DNA from: Acidobacteriota bacterium
GTDB lineage: Bacteria; Acidobacteriota; Blastocatellia; Pyrinomonadales; Pyrinomonadaceae
Length of the DNA: 64,000 bases
Assembly (NCBI GenBank): GCA_019639115.1
Contig: JAHBSM010000007.1
Span: 62,001-126,000, forward strand
Direction of reading: 5' to 3'
A program made the position numbers and the translations under genes. Each line of letters begins with the position of its first letter. The stretch's first letter is position 1. Below, one piece after another: positions 59,818 to 64,000 of the stretch. The notes below the pieces were generated by a model that worked only from the letters and a program-made list of their open reading frames with translations, was not told the DNA's origin and made no database searches.

Positions 59818-61012
59818 GTTAAAGAAAAGAATAAAGTTAGTGAGCCTGGCGATTTTGCTGCTGGCTGTGACGCAGATCCCTTTCGCCTATCGTCGGATCG
59901 TCACCTCGAACGCCGCGAGTAAGGTGGCCTCGCTTTCAAGTTCGCCCAAAGCAGGCGCGGACGCGAGAATGCGCGAGGTTCGGGGCATAATCCACGCCCA
60001 CACCTCGATCGGCGGACACAGCATGGGAACATTTGATGAACTTATAGACGGTGCCGACCGGGCCGGAGTTGATTTCGTTGTTATGACGGAGCACTACTCG
60101 GACGAGTATGACACTGCTTCGCTGACGCTTAACGGCAAGATCAGGAATACATTTTTCGTCGGCGGCAACGAGATCGACACGGCTGACGGCGAGCGTTTTC
60201 TAATGGTGCCCGGCGGCCCCGGAGCGGCGGGACTGCGTCGGCTCCCGACAGGTGAAGCTCTCGGCCAGATGCATGCCGATCAGCGTCTCGGGCTGGTAAC
60301 GTACCCGGAACGCATTAAGAACTGGGAGAATCCCTTCGACGGTATCGAAGTGCTGAATCTGCATACCGAAGCAAAAGACGCAAATAAGCTGCTGATGTTC
60401 TTTGACGCGTTCTGGTCGGTCTCGGCCTATCCGGAGCTCGGCCTTGCGAGATTCATCCGGCGGCCCGACGAGGCATTGCGTCAATACGATCGCGTCGCGT
60501 CCGAACGTCGCGTGACGCTTTTCGCCGGTACCGACGCGCACTCGAATATCGGCGTGCATTTGTTTGGCGACGACGCAGGACACAAGCTTTTCGGGATCAA
60601 GCTCGACCCTTACGAGGCCATGTTCCGGATCATGAGGATGCACGTCCTGCTGCCCAACGATACCGAACCGAACGGCCGATCGATCGTTGAAGGCATTCGG
60701 ATGGGCCGTGCTTTCGTTGGCGTCGATTGTCTCGGCGACACGACCGGTTTCGCATTCTTATCTGCGGACGGAGGTTCGCTGATGGGCGACGAGATTCCCG
60801 CGGCTAAAGAACTCGTAGCGCGGACGCCGTCGCCCGGACGCATAATTGCGTATAAGAATGGCGCATTGTTCGCTGAGATAGATAACGGCGACGAACTTAG
60901 ATTCACGCCCGACGGCCCGGGTGCGTATAGGATCGAGGCCTATCGTCCGATGCTCGATAGCCCTTACGACCGCGTGCCCTGGATTATGTCGAACCCCATC
61001 TATTTGCGTTAG
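59807..61012 (+). CDS. Membrane-anchored PHP-domain phosphoesterase-like protein
   Basis: 401 residues. An N-terminal membrane anchor or signal (about 9-28) precedes a PHP domain whose metal-binding motifs are GIIHAHTSIGGHS (HxHxS), VMTEHYSDEY (EH), and FAGTDAHSN (DxH). The C-terminal part (about 300-401) is beta-rich and probably a separate ligand-binding domain. PHP domains hydrolyse phosphoesters; the substrate is not known. Exported PHP proteins of this type are common in the phylum inferred. Start overlaps the Dabb gene. Confidence 0.85.
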   Translation: MAAKLKKRIKLVSLAILLLAVTQIPFAYRRIVTSNAASKVASLSSSPKAGADARMREVRGIIHAHTSIGGHSMGTFDELIDGADRAGVDFVVMTEHYSDEYDTASLTLNGKIRNTFFVGGNEIDTADGERFLMVPGGPGAAGLRRLPTGEALGQMHADQRLGLVTYPERIKNWENPFDGIEVLNLHTEAKDANKLLMFFDAFWSVSAYPELGLARFIRRPDEALRQYDRVASERRVTLFAGTDAHSNIGVHLFGDDAGHKLFGIKLDPYEAMFRIMRMHVLLPNDTEPNGRSIVEGIRMGRAFVGVDCLGDTTGFAFLSADGGSLMGDEIPAAKELVARTPSPGRIIAYKNGALFAEIDNGDELRFTPDGPGAYRIEAYRPMLDSPYDRVPWIMSNPIYLR

Positions 61013-61078
61013 GCAAACGAATTGTTACGACAGAACATCATACGATTGAATTATAGGACCATCCGAGTTGGAGCATAA

Positions 61079-63193
61079 ATGAGAAGGTTTCCCCAGTTTT
61101 GCATATTGTTCTTGTTCGCCGCGGCTGTCTTGTCGTCGTCGGCCTTTGGCCAGCAGGTGAAACGCACGCCGATCGACGTGACGGATTACAAAATGGACGT
61201 CACGCTGATGCCGGCCGAGCGACGGCTCAGTGCGACCGTTGACGTCACCTTTGTGCCGCTCGAAGACACAAGGTCGGTCTCGTTCGAATTGAACGGATCG
61301 CTGAAGATCGACACCATCACCAAAGTTTCGCAAGGCGTGGTCCAGTCTGTACTGGCCGCCCCGGCGACTACGATCTCGACTGCAAGGCCCGGCACCAAAC
61401 CTGCCCCAACGCCAAGACCCGTCGCGACACCGCAGGGAGCCATCACTTTTGTGCAAGATCAGGCCGGCGTTCAGGACCTGGGCCCGAGCGTCCGTATCGA
61501 TCTGGGTGAGGTTGCCGTCAAAGGAGTTCCCGTCACGCTTCGCTTCAAATACTCCGGGATCCTGGATCTGCCGGCGGGCGGTCCGCTGCTCACTAAGCGT
61601 CTGGCCTATATAAGCGACAAGGGCGGATATTTGATGTATGCAGCAAGGTGGTTCCCGTTCCACGATTATGCGGCTGATATGGCTACTGCCGATATTACGC
61701 TGTCTCTGCCTGCGGGCTTTCAGGTCGCGGCCTACAGCGATCAGCCTATCGCGGCGACGGGCGGCAAATATCGCTTCGTACAGTCGAGGCCCGGGCTGGT
61801 CGGCAACATAGCCTTTGGCAGATATAACGTAAGGACGCTCCAGTACGGTGAGCACGAGCTCCAGTTCTATACGCGGGCCTCAAACGATCAGCTCACCGGT
61901 CGGTACGGTGAAACGCTCGGCAAAGCTCTTGATACCTACACGAAGCGGTTCGGAAAGCCGGATATGGGCCGACGATTGGCCGTCATTCAGATCGACGACG
62001 AAAGCCTGGATTTCTATTCCGGCACCGGGATGCTTTTCATCGGCAATCGACAGTTCGAAGAAGCTCGCGACACCACCTTTGATCGCCTGCAGCGTGAGGC
62101 GGCTTACCAATGGTGGGGCCTGACCGTTGCGTTGAGATCATTCGACGATGCGTGGCTGTCGCAGGGGCTCGCTGAGTATTGTGCCTTTACGCTGCGCGAG
62201 TCGGGGCTCGACGGGCCCAGGCTCGAGGACCTCCGCCGCGAGCTGCTCGAGAAAGCGCTGACATTCGAGCAGACCGCGTCGCTGCTGCGAGCACCGGCGA
62301 ACCTGGACGATCAATCCACTGCCTACCAGTACATCATGTTCGGCAAGGGAGCGTTTGTCTATAAGCTGCTCCGCGACACGGTCGGTGCCGACAAGTTCGA
62401 TCAGATATTGAGAGCATTCCTCGAGAAATATCGCGGCAAGAACGCTTCGATCGACGACCTCGAGAAACTTGCGTCTCAGATCGCCGGCACAAATCTGAGG
62501 TATTTCTTCGCCCGTTGGGTCGAGGGTACCGGTGTACCTGAGTTTCAAACCGATTATCTGATCCTGCGTACACGCGGCGATAAATTCGTGACGCGAGGCA
62601 CCCTAAAGCAGAACTACGACAATCTGCGGCTCCCTGTTGACGTAGAACTGCGAAGCGAAGGTTCGGGTGGATTGAAGATCGAAACGCTGCAGGTTGACGA
62701 CGCGAGCGCCGATTTCAATATCGAATCGGACGGCAAACCGCTTGCGGTCGTTGTCGATCCCGGATTCAAGCTGCTCCGCATTTCGCCGGATCTCAGGGTC
62801 TCCGCTATCGCGAGACGCGGGATCGAGCAGTTCAAGGACGGCAATTTTGTCGAAGCTCAGCAGCAATTTGAGGCCGCGTTGAAACTCGACCGCTCGAACT
62901 CCTGGGTCTATTATCACCTTGGGCTGCTGTTCCTCGAGCAACGCAATTACGATCTAGCAATAGACAACTTCAAGGCGGCCCTAGCGGGCAATATAGATCC
63001 GGCATGGCTGTCCGTTTGGGCTAACATCAAGATGGGCAACGCTTACGACGGTAAAGGCGACCGCACACGCGCCGTTGCAGCGTATAAAAAGGCCGAGAAC
63101 GATCCGAGCGATTATGACAATGCCCAGGAAGCCGTCAAACGGTATCTGGCCAACCCCTACGATCCCCGAGAGAAGAGTGCCGGCAACAAATAA
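61079..63193 (+). CDS. M1 aminopeptidase-like protein lacking zinc ligands, with C-terminal TPRs
   Basis: 704 residues with a signal peptide (about 1-24). The middle region aligns with the M1 peptidase catalytic domain, but the zinc motif HExxH reads R-E-A-A-Y (339-343, followed by QWWG), and the WLNEGFAEY block reads WLSQGLAEY (359-367). Both histidine ligands are gone, so peptidase activity by the usual mechanism is unlikely. A Thr/Pro-rich insert (about 95-120) splits the N-terminal beta domain. Residues about 605-700 form tetratricopeptide repeats (GNFVEAQQQFEAALKLDRSN; NYDLAIDNFKAALAG). It is probably an envelope scaffold or peptide-binding protein. Transcript ends at a strong terminator. 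Confidence 0.85.
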   Translation: MRRFPQFCILFLFAAAVLSSSAFGQQVKRTPIDVTDYKMDVTLMPAERRLSATVDVTFVPLEDTRSVSFELNGSLKIDTITKVSQGVVQSVLAAPATTISTARPGTKPAPTPRPVATPQGAITFVQDQAGVQDLGPSVRIDLGEVAVKGVPVTLRFKYSGILDLPAGGPLLTKRLAYISDKGGYLMYAARWFPFHDYAADMATADITLSLPAGFQVAAYSDQPIAATGGKYRFVQSRPGLVGNIAFGRYNVRTLQYGEHELQFYTRASNDQLTGRYGETLGKALDTYTKRFGKPDMGRRLAVIQIDDESLDFYSGTGMLFIGNRQFEEARDTTFDRLQREAAYQWWGLTVALRSFDDAWLSQGLAEYCAFTLRESGLDGPRLEDLRRELLEKALTFEQTASLLRAPANLDDQSTAYQYIMFGKGAFVYKLLRDTVGADKFDQILRAFLEKYRGKNASIDDLEKLASQIAGTNLRYFFARWVEGTGVPEFQTDYLILRTRGDKFVTRGTLKQNYDNLRLPVDVELRSEGSGGLKIETLQVDDASADFNIESDGKPLAVVVDPGFKLLRISPDLRVSAIARRGIEQFKDGNFVEAQQQFEAALKLDRSNSWVYYHLGLLFLEQRNYDLAIDNFKAALAGNIDPAWLSVWANIKMGNAYDGKGDRTRAVAAYKKAENDPSDYDNAQEAVKRYLANPYDPREKSAGNK

Positions 63194-63197
63194 AGAA

Positions 63198-63222
63198 GGG
63201 CGGGAACAAAAAGTTCCCGCCC
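63198..63222. terminator. Bidirectional terminator between convergent genes
   Basis: GGGCGGGAAC (63198-63207), five-base loop of A, GTTCCCGCCC (63213-63222). The plus-strand tail is GCAAGTTTTAAC and the minus-strand tail TTCTTTATTTG, so it can stop both transcripts. Confidence 0.85.
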
Positions 63223-63246
63223 GCAAGTTTTAACTTTCACCAGAGA

Positions 63247-64000
63247 TCAGAAATTGAACCTTGCGGCGAACTGTATCTGCCGATTGGTTCCGAGTCCTAC
63301 CGTTCGGCCGACCGTGCCATTGATCACGCCGAATTGTCCGACATTGGTCAACGTATAAGGAACGCCCGGCTGCTGCGAGGTCGCTGAGCTGCTCAGATTG
63401 CTGGGCAAAGTCGAGGGAGGATTCGAGAAATTCGCACGATTGAACACGTTAAAGATCTCGGACCTGAGCTCGATATTCGCACGCTCGTTTAATCGGAACC
63501 GCTTCTGGAACGTAAGGTCGAACTGGTGGAAGCTCGGACCCTTAAGCGCGTTCCTTTCAAGGTCACCGTAAGTACCCGGAGCAGGCATTGCGAACGCTGC
63601 GGGGTTCAGGTAACGAAGTCCATTCGAAAGTGTCAGATACGGATCAACACCCGCTACGCGGTTGGGACGACGCGTGCTGCGTGAAGCGTTGCCGCCCGGG
63701 GTGTTCAGAGCTCCGACGAATCCGGCGGGCAGAGCGCCGCTCGGAAGCGTGATGACAAAGCCCTGGGCAACGGTCGAGGTGCCGACCGTACAACCGGCAG
63801 CCTGCTGACAGACAGCAACGACGTCGGGCCGGACGATGAGCACATTGATCGGCGTACCCGAACGCCCGTTATACACCGCACCTACCTGCCATCCGCCAAA
63901 AACGGTATCGGCGACGCCGGTTAGATTGAAGCGTTTTCCTTTCCCGATCGGCAGCTCATACAGAGCGGTCACGTTCACGCTGTGACGTATATCGAACGTG
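63247..64000 (-). CDS. Oar-like TonB-dependent receptor (partial, N-terminus off window)
   Basis: C-terminal 251 codons of a large outer-membrane receptor; the frame is open to base 64000 and reads TFDIRHSVNVTALYELPIGKGKRF, the standard Oar-type barrel strand. Further strands: GGWQVGAVYNGRSGTPINV, GDLERNALKGPSFHQFDLTFQKRF, ELRSEIFNVFNRANFSNPP, and the terminal RQIQFAARFNF with C-terminal Phe. In Acidobacteriota such receptors occur in many copies and are thought to import or move large substrates; the substrate is unknown. The TonB box and plug lie outside the window. Confidence 0.92.
   Translation of the reverse strand, partial: TFDIRHSVNVTALYELPIGKGKRFNLTGVADTVFGGWQVGAVYNGRSGTPINVLIVRPDVVAVCQQAAGCTVGTSTVAQGFVITLPSGALPAGFVGALNTPGGNASRSTRRPNRVAGVDPYLTLSNGLRYLNPAAFAMPAPGTYGDLERNALKGPSFHQFDLTFQKRFRLNERANIELRSEIFNVFNRANFSNPPSTLPSNLSSSATSQQPGVPYTLTNVGQFGVINGTVGRTVGLGTNRQIQFAARFNF

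Overview
The window is one stretch of a moderately GC-rich, Gram-negative bacterial chromosome. An Acidobacteriota host, probably Blastocatellia, is my best inference. The grounds are the mixture of an Oar-type TonB receptor, secreted carboxypeptidase-regulatory-domain proteins, S55, M61, HtrA and M1-like secreted peptidases, LptE (hence an LPS outer membrane) and very large PDZ/GAF/PAS sensor kinases. No 16S gene is present, so the taxonomy is not proven. Vegetative promoters upstream of the tRNAs, nuoA, yebC and the pilT-like gene fit a standard TTGACA / 16-17 bp / TATAAT pattern.

Layout. 1-3.2 kb: start of nuoA (minus strand), a conserved unknown gene, then thiS-thiG-moaD-moaE, a run of sulfur-carrier genes for thiamine and molybdopterin. 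3.2-23.3 kb: envelope and housekeeping genes: S55 peptidase, a degenerate alpha/beta hydrolase, Lon-substrate-domain protein plus Mre11/SbcD-like nuclease, SDR, B12-radical SAM enzyme, inositol-phosphatase family enzyme, HtrA, DinB, propeller lipoprotein, M61 peptidase, MFS exporter, PDZ-sensor histidine kinase and a beta-barrel protein. 23.4-26.2 kb: tRNA-Ser, DUF421, gltX, DUF1801. 27.2-32.3 kb: a phenylalanine/tyrosine catabolic cluster (Lrp regulator, phhA, hppD, hmgA, hydrolase) interrupted by a small AT-rich GxxExxY gene flanked by 29-bp inverted repeats. 32.3-42.5 kb: secreted proteins, a histidine kinase with an NtrC-type regulator, rsmG, tRNA-Leu(CAG), yggS-yggT-yggU, yebC, tRNA-Leu(CAA).

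42.5-49.1 kb: a complete 6.56-kb integrated element. It is inserted in tRNA-Leu(CAA), bounded by a 57-bp duplicated tRNA 3' end (one mismatch), and carries a tyrosine integrase, an excisionase-like HTH protein, a Toprim primase-like protein, a RepA-like ATPase, an XRE regulator with a perfect palindromic operator, a structured leader RNA and a two-gene membrane/lipoprotein cargo of unknown function. It has replication and integration functions but no recognisable relaxase, capsid or conjugation genes. I consider this element and its cargo the best candidate for an undescribed system in the window.

49.1-64 kb: a polytopic membrane protein, a beta/gamma-crystallin repeat protein, queA-rimI-like-thiE, a PilT-like ATPase with an MJ0042 zinc-ribbon partner, a folP / small membrane protein / lptE / holA operon, SRPBCC-Dabb-PHP genes, an M1 aminopeptidase homologue that has lost its zinc ligands and gained TPRs, and the end of an Oar-like TonB receptor running off the window. 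Start codons were moved downstream of the longest ORF wherever family alignment or ribosome binding sites favoured it; each case is stated in the entry.
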